Shown here one piece after another: positions 19,736 through 27,369 of a stretch of DNA of 64,000 nucleotides; the stretch's first letter is position 1; each line of letters begins with the position of its first letter. The notes under the pieces were generated by a model, which made no database searches, was not told the origin of the DNA, and saw nothing but the letters and a program-made list of their open reading frames with translations. The position numbers and the translations under genes were made by a program. The DNA lies in assembly GCA_015234045.1 (NCBI GenBank), contig JADFWU010000001.1, forward strand, positions 124,001 through 188,000, written 5' to 3'. Origin of the DNA: Magnetococcales bacterium (GTDB lineage: Bacteria > Pseudomonadota > Magnetococcia > Magnetococcales > JADFWU01).

Positions 19736-20676
19736 TGGGCGCTCAAAGTGCGTCTAATACTGCGGCCTTTCGATCAGGTTTTATAGCTGTTATTGGTCGG
19801 CCCAATATGGGTAAGTCCACATTTTTGAATCGTGTTCTTGGTCAAAAAGTCGCTATTGTCACACCAAAGGCACAAACAACGCGCAGTCGGATTCTTGGTG
19901 TGTGTCATCGTAAAAACTGTCAGATGGTTTTTCTTGATACGCCTGGCATTCATCATGCTGGTGGCAACCGCCTAAACCAAACCATGGTCAAGACAGCCTA
20001 TGATGCCTGTCGAGAAGTGGATCATATTTTATTATTGGTTGATCTGCCTGATGGCATGAAAGAAGCGGACTTTGATATTGTTGATCAACTGATTAAACGG
20101 CCTGGCACAACGCCGACCATTACATTGTTGATCAATAAAATTGATGATCTTTCTGCCGATGAACGACACGCATTTGATTTTGCATTGCGTGAGATTGATC
20201 CTGAAATATCCGCGCTGTTTGACCGTATTATTCCCATTTCGGCCAAACATGGTAATGGTGTCAAAGATGTACTGACACACTTGAAAAACAAGATGCCGGT
20301 TGGTCCGCACTATTTTCCTGAAGATCAGATTACAGATCAGCCTGAGCGGTTTATTGCAGCGGAAATTGTTCGCGAGAAGCTATTCCTCAATCTTCGCCAG
20401 GAGTTACCCTATGATTTGGCTGTGGTGACTGAATCCTATAAGGAAGAGGGTAAGATACTCCATCTTCATGTAGCGATTTGGGTGACCCGTGATTCGCAAA
20501 AAGGGATGGTGATTGGTCGAAAAGGCGCGATTTTGAAAAAAGTGGGTGAAGCCGCACGCAAAGAGATGGAACGCCTGCTCAATACCCGAATCTATTTGCA
20601 GTTATGGGTTCAGGTCAAAAAGGATTGGAGTCGCCGGGACAGCATGCTCAGAGAGTTGGGCTATCTGGATTCCTGA
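19735..20676 (+). CDS. era: GTPase Era
   Basis: A 313-aa protein of 30S assembly. G1 is IGRPNMGKSTFLN, G3 DTPGIHHAG, G4 LINKIDDL, and the KH domain has VIGRKGAILKKVGEAARKEM, the 16S 3'-end binding fold. The start overlaps the rnc stop by one base, and recO starts two bases after its stop. Two positions differ from the commonest G1 (GRPNVGKST has Met here), which is tolerated. Confidence 0.96.
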   Translation: MGAQSASNTAAFRSGFIAVIGRPNMGKSTFLNRVLGQKVAIVTPKAQTTRSRILGVCHRKNCQMVFLDTPGIHHAGGNRLNQTMVKTAYDACREVDHILLLVDLPDGMKEADFDIVDQLIKRPGTTPTITLLINKIDDLSADERHAFDFALREIDPEISALFDRIIPISAKHGNGVKDVLTHLKNKMPVGPHYFPEDQITDQPERFIAAEIVREKLFLNLRQELPYDLAVVTESYKEEGKILHLHVAIWVTRDSQKGMVIGRKGAILKKVGEAARKEMERLLNTRIYLQLWVQVKKDWSRRDSMLRELGYLDS

Positions 20677-20678
20677 TC

Positions 20679-21461
20679 ATGCAGTTTTCTCAACCCGCAC
20701 TTGTTTTACGCCGTACTCCCTATCAAAACAGTTCCATGATACTCAATATATTGACCCGAGAAGAGGGCCGATTAGGTCTAATGGCTAAAGGACTGCGCCG
20801 GTCAAAAAGTCCCAACCGTGCTTCTCTGGCTGGGTATCATACTGTTCTTGTTCACTATAAAAAAAAACAAAACAGTGGGTTAGCGCTCCTGAATAGTGCT
20901 GAAATTATTCGAGGACGGCATGTTGTTGGGATGCGCTCGGCGGCAGTGTCAGCGGTTCATGTGATTTATGAAACGCTTTATAGAAATATGCCTGAGCATG
21001 ATCCTGACGCTATGTTGTTTGATATCGTGACTGAATATCTGGATGGTTTGGATCAAGGAAATTCCGTGCTTGAACATACAGCACTGGTACTCGGAAAAAT
21101 CCTAAAACAACTCGGTTATGGTTGGGATCTGTCTCATTGTGTGGGGTGTGGTGTTGAACAGGGATTCAACTATTTTTCGGTGCGTCGTGGTGGCGTGCTC
21201 TGTAACGCATGTGGACAACCACATAAGAATCGCCTTTTTCAGCTCTCCTCAGCCCTTTGTCAGATAATGAGATCACTGGAATATCCATTGGAACATAAGC
21301 TACTATCTGCGCGAGAGTGGCAGGTGTTTTATGGGATCGGTCAAGCCTGTATGGCCTTTCACAGCAGTAGGAAAATGGTGTCGGATAAACTGTTTCGCCA
21401 AGTGGTTGATATACCGTTGTCACTTGGCCCATGGAACGCGCATGATACGCAACGGGATTGA
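20679..21461 (+). CDS. recO: DNA repair protein RecO
   Basis: A 260-aa RecF-pathway mediator that loads RecA on SSB-coated DNA. The N-terminal OB-fold reads PALVLRRTPYQNSSMILNILT and RLGLMAKGLRRSKS. The zinc motif has CVGCGV and LCNACG (residues about 153-175). ATG 20679 is chosen because it sits 2 bp after era and gives a normal N-terminus; the same frame is open upstream inside era. Translation probably depends on coupling with era. Confidence 0.93.
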   Translation: MQFSQPALVLRRTPYQNSSMILNILTREEGRLGLMAKGLRRSKSPNRASLAGYHTVLVHYKKKQNSGLALLNSAEIIRGRHVVGMRSAAVSAVHVIYETLYRNMPEHDPDAMLFDIVTEYLDGLDQGNSVLEHTALVLGKILKQLGYGWDLSHCVGCGVEQGFNYFSVRRGGVLCNACGQPHKNRLFQLSSALCQIMRSLEYPLEHKLLSAREWQVFYGIGQACMAFHSSRKMVSDKLFRQVVDIPLSLGPWNAHDTQRD

Positions 21462-21512
21462 TCATTCTGTCATTCCGACAAAATGCTTATATTTGAATGA
21501 GGAAGCGGAAAC

Positions 21513-21689
21513 ATGTTGGATAAAAAATTGTTGGAAATGTTGGTGTGTCCTCAGTGTAAAGGAACACTGAGTCTTGATCGTCAAGCGCAAGAGCTGGTAT
21601 GTGAGAAAGAACAGTTGGCCTTTCCCATCCGTGATGATATTCCAGTCATGTTAATTGATGAAGCGCGTCAGATCCCCGATGAAGTTTAA
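21513..21689 (+). CDS. Trm112-family zinc-ribbon mini-protein (YcaR-like)
   Basis: A 58-aa gene beginning [19 protein letters not shown], with GAGGAAG upstream of ATG 21513. The CPQC pair near the N-terminus and the closing [20 protein letters not shown] (residues 39-58) match the UPF0434/Trm112 family. In E. coli the homologue YcaR sits in lipid A/KDO loci; Trm112 proteins activate methyltransferases. Only one CxxC is present plus a lone Cys30, typical of the bacterial form. Confidence 0.9.
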   Translation: MLDKKLLEMLVCPQCKGTLSLDRQAQELVCEKEQLAFPIRDDIPVMLIDEARQIPDEV

Positions 21690-21998
21690 GCTGGCTGTTT
21701 CTTAAGGAAAAAACATGTCAGTTCAGTCGTGATTTAGGAATAATTTACATTTACTTTAGGCTGAGTTTAAGGTAAATAAGTAAAAAAGTTCGATAAAGAT
21801 CGAATTAAGGGCGCACATCCTCACTATAGAAAGGATGGTTGCCAACTCAATGGGTCGTGATATCTATTTCGTCTTCCATGAAGAATGAAACACTGCTCTT
21901 TATTAGTAGTATCAAAGCGCTTTGTTTAAAGAAATCACTATTGCGATCAAATAGTAATTTGGGTAACTGGACCCACTTTCGTGTCAGTGGAGAACACT
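21690..21998. other. Intergenic stretch before the CorC/HlyC-type gene
   Basis: 309 bp without a supportable gene. It holds a small imperfect hairpin (ATCCT...AGGAT, about 21818-21837). No clear promoter or known riboswitch was recognised, although the long leader of a divalent-cation transporter would be a reasonable place for one. Confidence 0.4.
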
Positions 21999-23429
21999 AT
22001 GGAATTGATTCTCATCGGAAAGCTGGTGGCAATTTTGCTACTGGTCATAGGCAACGCCTTCTTTGTCGGCTCAGAGGTGGCGATTACGGCCGCACGTCCG
22101 AGTCGTATTCGCCAAATGGCGGCAGAAGGTCACAAACGCGCAGCAATTGTTAAGCTTCTTCATGACGAACCCAGCCGGTTCTATGCCGTTACACAGATTG
22201 GTATTACGTTGGTTTCCATGGCACTTGGTGCTGTTGGTATGGATGCCATCTCGGAAGTGATTGGGCCCGGTATGAAAGGGCTGTTTGGCATGTTTGGTGA
22301 TACCGAGGGTGTCATTCATGCGGCTGAGGTTACCGCTTGGGCAATCTCCTTCGTAATCGTCTCATTCCTGCATGTTGTGGGCGGTGAGTTGGCTCCTAAG
22401 GTATTGGCTTATAACAAATCTATCCAGATGAGTTGTGCGTTGGGTTGGATTGTTAATGGTCTCTACAAAATGTGGATCCCAATTATCTGGGTTATGAATC
22501 ACTCTTCCAACTATCTCCTGATTGCCTGTGGTCAAGGCGATATCGTTGGTGGTGACGGCCACGGACATGGCGCAACAACCATGAGTCGTGATGAGTTGAC
22601 CATGGTGATCAGTGCTTCCACCAGTTCAGGCAGTATCAACAAAGATATGGGACGCATGTTGAGCGGTGTGTTTGATTTAGAAGAAGATACTGTCGATCAA
22701 GTGATGGTTCCCAAGCCTGATGTCGATGGTTTGCCAGAAACAGCAACCATGGCTGAAGCGCTTTCATTCTTCAGTAAAAGAAATCACCGTCGGTACCCAA
22801 TCTTTGATAAGAATCGTGATCGTGTGATTGGTGTGATGGCGATTAAACAGCTGATGCATATTTTGCAAGAAGAGAAGGGCAACTATGCAGCGTTTCTAAA
22901 AAGACCCATCTCCGACTTCATGCGTCGTGATCCTTTCATCCTGCCCTCAGGCACCAAGCTGAGCCAAGCATTGAAAGAGTTTGAAACCCATCGCCGTCAG
23001 TTCGGTATGGTCATTGATGAGTATGGCACCATGGTTGGTGTGTTGACACCTGAAAGCATTACCACTCGTTTGGTCGGTGAGCTGACAGATGAATTTGCAC
23101 CGGGTACACAAAGTATTCAGAAGCTGGTCGGCAGTCAGTGGGAAATCGCTGGTAGTTTCAAAGTGGCTAACCTGGAAATGGCGCTTGACTTTCCATTTCC
23201 CCATGCACACAGTGATTATGTGACAATCGGTGGCCTGATGTTCAATAAGCTTGGTCGTATACCTGAAGTGGGTGACGTGGTTCAACTGGATAATGGGCGT
23301 ATGCAGGTTCTGGAAATTAATAATATGCGTATTTCCAGAGTGTTGTTCCAACGTCTGGCTATTGATGAAAGCGGCCAATGGAAACTGGCTGACAGGGATT
23401 CCGTTGCTGAGATTCAAGAGGCAGCCTAA
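21999..23429 (+). CDS. CNNM/CorC (HlyC)-type cation transporter with CBS pair
   Basis: A 476-aa membrane protein. The N-terminal CNNM/DUF21 domain has NAFFVGSEVAITAARPSRI and FLHVVGGELAPKVLA. A CBS pair follows (VPKPDVDGLPETATMAEAL; RRQFGMVIDEYGTMVGVLT), then a C-terminal CorC/HlyC domain (GSFKVANLEMALDF, DYVTIGGLMFNKLGRIPEVG). Such proteins export Mg/Co or related cations and bind nucleotide at the CBS pair. ATG 21999 with GGAG 6 nt upstream is preferred to GTG 21981. A strong terminator follows. Confidence 0.88.
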   Translation: MELILIGKLVAILLLVIGNAFFVGSEVAITAARPSRIRQMAAEGHKRAAIVKLLHDEPSRFYAVTQIGITLVSMALGAVGMDAISEVIGPGMKGLFGMFGDTEGVIHAAEVTAWAISFVIVSFLHVVGGELAPKVLAYNKSIQMSCALGWIVNGLYKMWIPIIWVMNHSSNYLLIACGQGDIVGGDGHGHGATTMSRDELTMVISASTSSGSINKDMGRMLSGVFDLEEDTVDQVMVPKPDVDGLPETATMAEALSFFSKRNHRRYPIFDKNRDRVIGVMAIKQLMHILQEEKGNYAAFLKRPISDFMRRDPFILPSGTKLSQALKEFETHRRQFGMVIDEYGTMVGVLTPESITTRLVGELTDEFAPGTQSIQKLVGSQWEIAGSFKVANLEMALDFPFPHAHSDYVTIGGLMFNKLGRIPEVGDVVQLDNGRMQVLEINNMRISRVLFQRLAIDESGQWKLADRDSVAEIQEAA

Positions 23430-23458
23430 TACGGTTTGCGGATTGATGTTGGATTTTG

Positions 23459-23497
23459 AAAAAAACCTGTCTAGGTTATCCTGGTACAGGTTTTTTT
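23459..23497 (+). terminator. Rho-independent terminator after the CorC/HlyC-type gene
   Basis: AAAAAAACCTGT (23459-23470) and ACAGGTTTTTTT (23486-23497) form a perfect 12-bp stem with a 15-nt loop and a 7-T tract. Confidence 0.92.
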
Positions 23498-23577
23498 CAT
23501 TTCTGCGATGGTGTGATGCATCATATTTGGGTGGGTTTATGGTGGTTTTGAATTGAAATAACTTTGAATAGTAAGTG

Positions 23578-23699
23578 GTTCCGGACCTGGAGATGTCTTT
23601 GCTCTGATGATCTGCTTCGCATATCAATAGCGGCGCAAAAACATGACCAGGGCTTCCACTCAGGTTGTGATCCATTGTCAAATTTTGGATCGAAATGAC
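23578..23699. repeat. Dispersed palindromic repeat, family A, copy 2
   Basis: Same orientation and length as 4636-4757, 13 differences. The stem CCTGGAGATGTCTTTGC / GCAAAAACATGACCAGG has more mismatches than copy 1. The loop is almost unchanged. The remaining 23700-24010 and 24121-24198 hold no gene I can support; a small hairpin with TCAGAAAG/CTTTCTGA arms lies near 23864-23904. Confidence 0.8.
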
Positions 23700-24010
23700 T
23701 ATAAGGAAACTTGGGGGAAGTCTGGATGGGTTTGTATTGGGAAAGAATGAAAAGATCCTAAAAGAATCTGTCGAAAAGTGCATCAGGGCCACGAAAAAAA
23801 CCGGAAGAGCCAAAAAAATAATCATCCCATTCGCTGGTTAATATTGGTCCGTCTGTTGCGTTCAGAAAGGGTTACACGCAATAGGCATGCGCCTCTTTCT
23901 GAGTCTTGCGGACGAATCAGTATATTGCGTAATTGGGATAATCGATTTTTCCTTGGCACTAATAGCCATAGTGAACGAAATTTCGTCTACTGAAAGCTAT
24001 TTTGATACCA

Positions 24011-24120
24011 AGTAGGAGTTACGCAGTTGCCAGTTGAAACAGGCATCAAAGCGAGTACCATCATTCCCGCTTCTGCGAGAATGATGGGTTCAAAATTCAT
24101 TCAACTGCGTAACGCCTACT
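24011..24120. mobile_element. MITE-like element, family B, copy 1
   Basis: 110 bp bounded by 19-bp terminal inverted repeats with one mismatch: AGTAGGAGTTACGCAGTTG (24011-24029) and CAACTGCGTAACGCCTACT (24102-24120). The centre has a second palindrome, TCATTCCCGC-TTCT-GCGAGAATGA. A related copy in the opposite orientation lies at 30363-30466. It is non-coding, so any movement would need a transposase elsewhere. No clear target duplication was seen. Confidence 0.75.
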
Positions 24121-24198
24121 GTGAACCTGTTTATGAGTGCCTCAATAGGCTCTTCATGAATTGGTTCAGGTGCCTGCCACTTCCACATGACTGGGCCG

Positions 24199-24468
24199 CT
24201 AAACCCAACGAGGCTCCCACATGCCATCACCATTGGGTGATGATCCATAATCAGCACCGAGAGGATAGTCTCTATCCAATCCGCCCATGCTGTTATTGCT
24301 TCCTGCTTCACAGGCCAACCACTCATCTTCCGGTGTTGCAGAGAGAATGGTTACACCAAGAAGAGGATCCATCCGATTGATACGATATTGGAATTCAGCT
24401 AATTTATTTTCATCAACCAAGTATTTACGCACTTCTTTACCATCAAACATATCGACTAGATACCGCAT
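24199..24468 (-). CDS. Conserved-looking hypothetical protein, 89 aa
   Basis: It starts at ATG 24468 with AGGAG 7 nt upstream, a strong site. The sequence begins MRYLVDMFDGKEVRKYLVDE, is acidic and soluble, and ends glycine-rich (SMGGLDRDYPLGADYGSSPN). No signal peptide and no family recognised. The small membrane peptide gene 24526-24636 lies just upstream on the same strand, so the two may form a unit. Confidence 0.55.
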   Translation of the reverse strand: MRYLVDMFDGKEVRKYLVDENKLAEFQYRINRMDPLLGVTILSATPEDEWLACEAGSNNSMGGLDRDYPLGADYGSSPNGDGMWEPRWV

Positions 24469-24525
24469 GGTGTTTCTCCTTATTTTCGAGTCGCTAAACG
24501 ACATCCCTATTCAGGGAGAGCGACC

Positions 24526-24636
24526 TCAGTCCGTTGATTCAAGGGCGATAATGCCCAGTAGAACAATTGCACCCAATAGAAGAAGTGAGACTGCTATAAC
24601 GATGTCACACCTCCGTTGAGGCTTGTCCCTGTTCAT
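24526..24636 (-). CDS. Candidate 36-aa single-helix membrane peptide
   Basis: The frame begins MNRDKPQRRCDIVIAVS, followed by an unbroken hydrophobic helix of about 20 residues, and ends IALESTD. Positive N-terminus, helix and acidic tail are typical of small inner-membrane proteins. The ribosome binding site before ATG 24636 is weak. It is 57 bp upstream of the 89-aa gene and a hairpin (GTCGCT/AGCGAC) lies between them. Too short for homology by eye. Confidence 0.4.
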   Translation of the reverse strand: MNRDKPQRRCDIVIAVSLLLLGAIVLLGIIALESTD

Positions 24637-25062
24637 TTTTGGTCATTCGAACCGTTTGATAGTAATGAATGCATTGAATGTGCCAACTATTATTAGTGTT
24701 TTAAATCAATGAGTTGAATAAAATGCTAATATGTTGACGGAAAATTATGACAAAAAATCGCCGGAAAAATACGGCAGATTTGGCAGTTATTGAGTGTGTG
24801 TGGACGTAGGCTGTTTGGCTTGAGTGCTAATTTAAAATATGACGATATGGAGGTGTGTCTGTCGATCGTTTTGTATCAAATAGATTAACAAGTAATTACT
24901 AGTTAAATTATTGCTGTATATTTATTGTTAATTTTTTTGGTCGTTATATTATTGTTTGGAATGAATTTTCATTAATTTAAACCTGTAAAGTTGACATGAA
25001 AATATTATAAGATATGATCTGTTTTTTTCCATATCCCTCAATTTGAGTGAAGGTGAAGAGTG
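24637..25062. other. AT-rich intergenic region
   Basis: 426 bp, strongly AT-rich, without a gene. Apart from the promoter at 24991-25018 nothing definite is seen. Confidence 0.5.
24991..25018 (+). promoter_or_regulatory. Strong sigma-70-type promoter of the 516-aa membrane protein gene
   Basis: TTGACA (24991-24996), 16-bp AT-rich spacer, TATGAT (25013-25018), 45 bp before the start codon. Confidence 0.7.
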
Positions 25063-26610
25063 ATGGCAGAAGATGATCTTACCGTAGGGCCGGATAAGCC
25101 TCTTCAACTGGGTGATGATATTTCGCGCCCACAACATAAAGCGCCAAAGAAAGTAAATCGCGCCTTTAAAGCCATGAAGCGTAACTTTCTTCTCGTATCC
25201 GTTATCTATGGTACAAGTGTTCTGGGAACACTTGTCTACTCATTGATTCACTTGGCCTTTTGGATGATTCCTGGCTTGATTGCTGGCGGAATTTTTGTGG
25301 TGATGGCGCTCTATTTTTACTATGACCACATCCTTCATCCACTGATCCGCCAAGATCCAGATGAAGAGACTATGGATATGATGCTGGAAGAGATGCGTCG
25401 TTCCGGTAGTTCGCCTGGTTTGTTCTATTGGTTTTTTATTCCATTGTTTTTGCAAAATATTACCTTGTTTGGCTTTGGAGCGATTCTCTCTCTATCCAGT
25501 CCGTTGAATGGTACGCCTTTTACTCATCCTTATCAGTTTGGCAAAGTGTATACGCGTACGTCATCTTATTTTAATTTGGGTAATAATTTGGACCGGCCTA
25601 ACATTAAAGCCGAGGATCTTGTTGAGCAAAGCAAAGTCAAAGATGCCATTCTTGATGAAATGATGGATCGACACTTTCAAGCACGTTTCACCAATGATCA
25701 GATTCAACTCTATCCTTTCCCATCTCGCACCAGTTTTCTTCATGTATTTGTAAAAAATGGTGCTAAACCGCGCCAACTTGCCGAGATGATCGTTTATTTG
25801 ATTCCATTTTTAATATCTGGTGCATTTGGGTTTTTGGGTGTATTGCTTTACACGTTGAAGGATTTATCTCAAAGAATTGTCACAAATGATATCTATGATA
25901 AAACTTTTGCTGCATATGCAATCCGATTTTTATTTGCGCCAAATATCGGGATGGTTATTGCGTATTTCCTGATGGATGATTGGCCAGTAGCATTGGCACC
26001 GGTGCTGTTTTTCTACATTGGTTTCTTTCCACAGCGTGCCATGCAGTTCATAGAAGCACGTGCCATGAAGTTTATGGGACGTTCAGAAGGAGGTAATGAA
26101 AGGGCGGGATCAGTCAGTCTGGATAATCTGCAAGGAATGGATGAATACACCATCCAGCGTTTTGAAGAGGTTGGTATTCGCAATGCTCAGTCGTTGGCAT
26201 ATTCTGATCTGACAATTCTGCATAAGCAGTTGAGAAGTATTAGACGTTTGAAATTAGCGGATTATGTTGCTCAGGCGTTGTTGGTCGTTCATGTACAGGA
26301 TAAACTCATTGATATTGCACGGTTTGGTATCCGAGACATCATTTCATTGCAAGAGGTGCTGAAAAGCGAGAAAGAGAAGGAAAGGCTGAAACAGACCGCA
26401 CCTGATTTGGCACCACTTATTGAGGTAATGGATAGTTTGCTGACAGAAGAAACACTGAAAAACAGAATCGCTTCAATCAAAAATTTCATTCGTTCAGCAC
26501 AGGATCAGGAGAATGCGTCAGAGCGTTTTCAACGCCAATTCCGTCGAATTGATAAGCATAGCAGTACTGTCAACTTAGTGAAGAAAGCCTCAGAAATTAC
26601 TTTACCCTAG
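25063..26610 (+). CDS. Large hypothetical membrane protein
   Basis: A 515-aa protein with a soluble 40-residue N-terminus. Two helices follow (about 42-85: VIYGTSVLGTLVYSLIHLAF, MIPGLIAGGIFVVMALYFYY), then a helix near 125-145 with a probable extracytoplasmic loop to about 240. A pair of helices around 250-320 precedes a cytoplasmic tail of about 180 residues. The tail has MDEYTIQRFEEVGIRNAQSL, resembling a helix-hairpin-helix/DUF4332-like element, and a charged coil (VLKSEKEKERLKQ). No family recognised. It has its own promoter and ends 33 bp from the convergent DUF928 gene. Confidence 0.7.
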   Translation: MAEDDLTVGPDKPLQLGDDISRPQHKAPKKVNRAFKAMKRNFLLVSVIYGTSVLGTLVYSLIHLAFWMIPGLIAGGIFVVMALYFYYDHILHPLIRQDPDEETMDMMLEEMRRSGSSPGLFYWFFIPLFLQNITLFGFGAILSLSSPLNGTPFTHPYQFGKVYTRTSSYFNLGNNLDRPNIKAEDLVEQSKVKDAILDEMMDRHFQARFTNDQIQLYPFPSRTSFLHVFVKNGAKPRQLAEMIVYLIPFLISGAFGFLGVLLYTLKDLSQRIVTNDIYDKTFAAYAIRFLFAPNIGMVIAYFLMDDWPVALAPVLFFYIGFFPQRAMQFIEARAMKFMGRSEGGNERAGSVSLDNLQGMDEYTIQRFEEVGIRNAQSLAYSDLTILHKQLRSIRRLKLADYVAQALLVVHVQDKLIDIARFGIRDIISLQEVLKSEKEKERLKQTAPDLAPLIEVMDSLLTEETLKNRIASIKNFIRSAQDQENASERFQRQFRRIDKHSSTVNLVKKASEITLP

Positions 26611-26643
26611 GCGGTACGCAGTCGAATGAGTTTTGTACCCGTC

Positions 26644-27165
26644 TTATCCCCAAATAAGCGTGCCTTGACTCTGTTCTTCAACGGTCGGAAAACTGGGCTT
26701 AAATCGCCAATGATAGGAAACACCATGTTTGATTTGTGCGTCCATGGCAACGGGTTCGATTGTGTTAAGTCCTTGGTTAAGCTGAATCTGAAGTTGAGAA
26801 GAGGGGTGTTTTCCAGTCGATGGTGTCAGTGTCAGAGATCCGCCAAGTGACTTTCCATCAGTGGCGACATAGATATAAAAAGCAGGCGTATCCTGAGCCG
26901 AAAATCTGTGTGCCGAATTACCAAGAACTGAATATTTTGGCACTCTTGATAGTGGGTTGCGAATAGCTGAATCAATCCGCATGCTTGGTACGCCTTGAAT
27001 CGAATTCCAGGATATCAAGTCTGTAATGTGGCTCTGTGTTTTGGTGGACGGTGTTCTGATAGATGGAATTAAGGTCGATGGTGACAAAATCACAGCATTG
27101 GTATTGGTTGCTGGTTGAACCAGAACCATTGTGAGGAGAACGGAAGCGATTAGGCTTTTTTGCAT
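26644..27165 (-). CDS. DUF928-type exported protein
   Basis: A 173-aa protein with a cleavable-looking signal peptide (SLIASVLLTMVLVQPATNTNA, ending near residue 24). The later part, HRFSAQDTPAFYIYVATDG to GVSYHWRF, follows the DUF928 pattern. It lacks the longer C-terminal end usual in the family (EGWV-type ending), stopping at GTLIWG. It lies downstream of the CHASE2 kinase on the same strand. DUF928 and CHASE2 genes are often neighbours, which suggests that it serves the periplasmic sensor. Confidence 0.6.
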   Translation of the reverse strand: MQKSLIASVLLTMVLVQPATNTNAVILSPSTLIPSIRTPSTKTQSHITDLISWNSIQGVPSMRIDSAIRNPLSRVPKYSVLGNSAHRFSAQDTPAFYIYVATDGKSLGGSLTLTPSTGKHPSSQLQIQLNQGLNTIEPVAMDAQIKHGVSYHWRFKPSFPTVEEQSQGTLIWG

Positions 27166-27369
27166 AGTTTTTCCGTCCAGATAAAGGGCCGAGCATTGAA
27201 TTCAGTATGCTTCGGTACTTTGAAATACGTAGGACTCGGTTAAACCGCTTATGCCTATTGCCTTTAGATAGAGTCGTTATCCTATTAATAACAAACTGCC
27301 AACGACTGACACCATGGAAACCATATCAACGACACTACCATTTGTACAGCAAAAGCTTATCACAAAAAA

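Noticed and set aside
23778-23993. 71-codon plus-strand frame in the repeat-bearing spacer
   Set aside because: Basic low-information sequence with no ribosome binding site; spacer is better explained by repeats.
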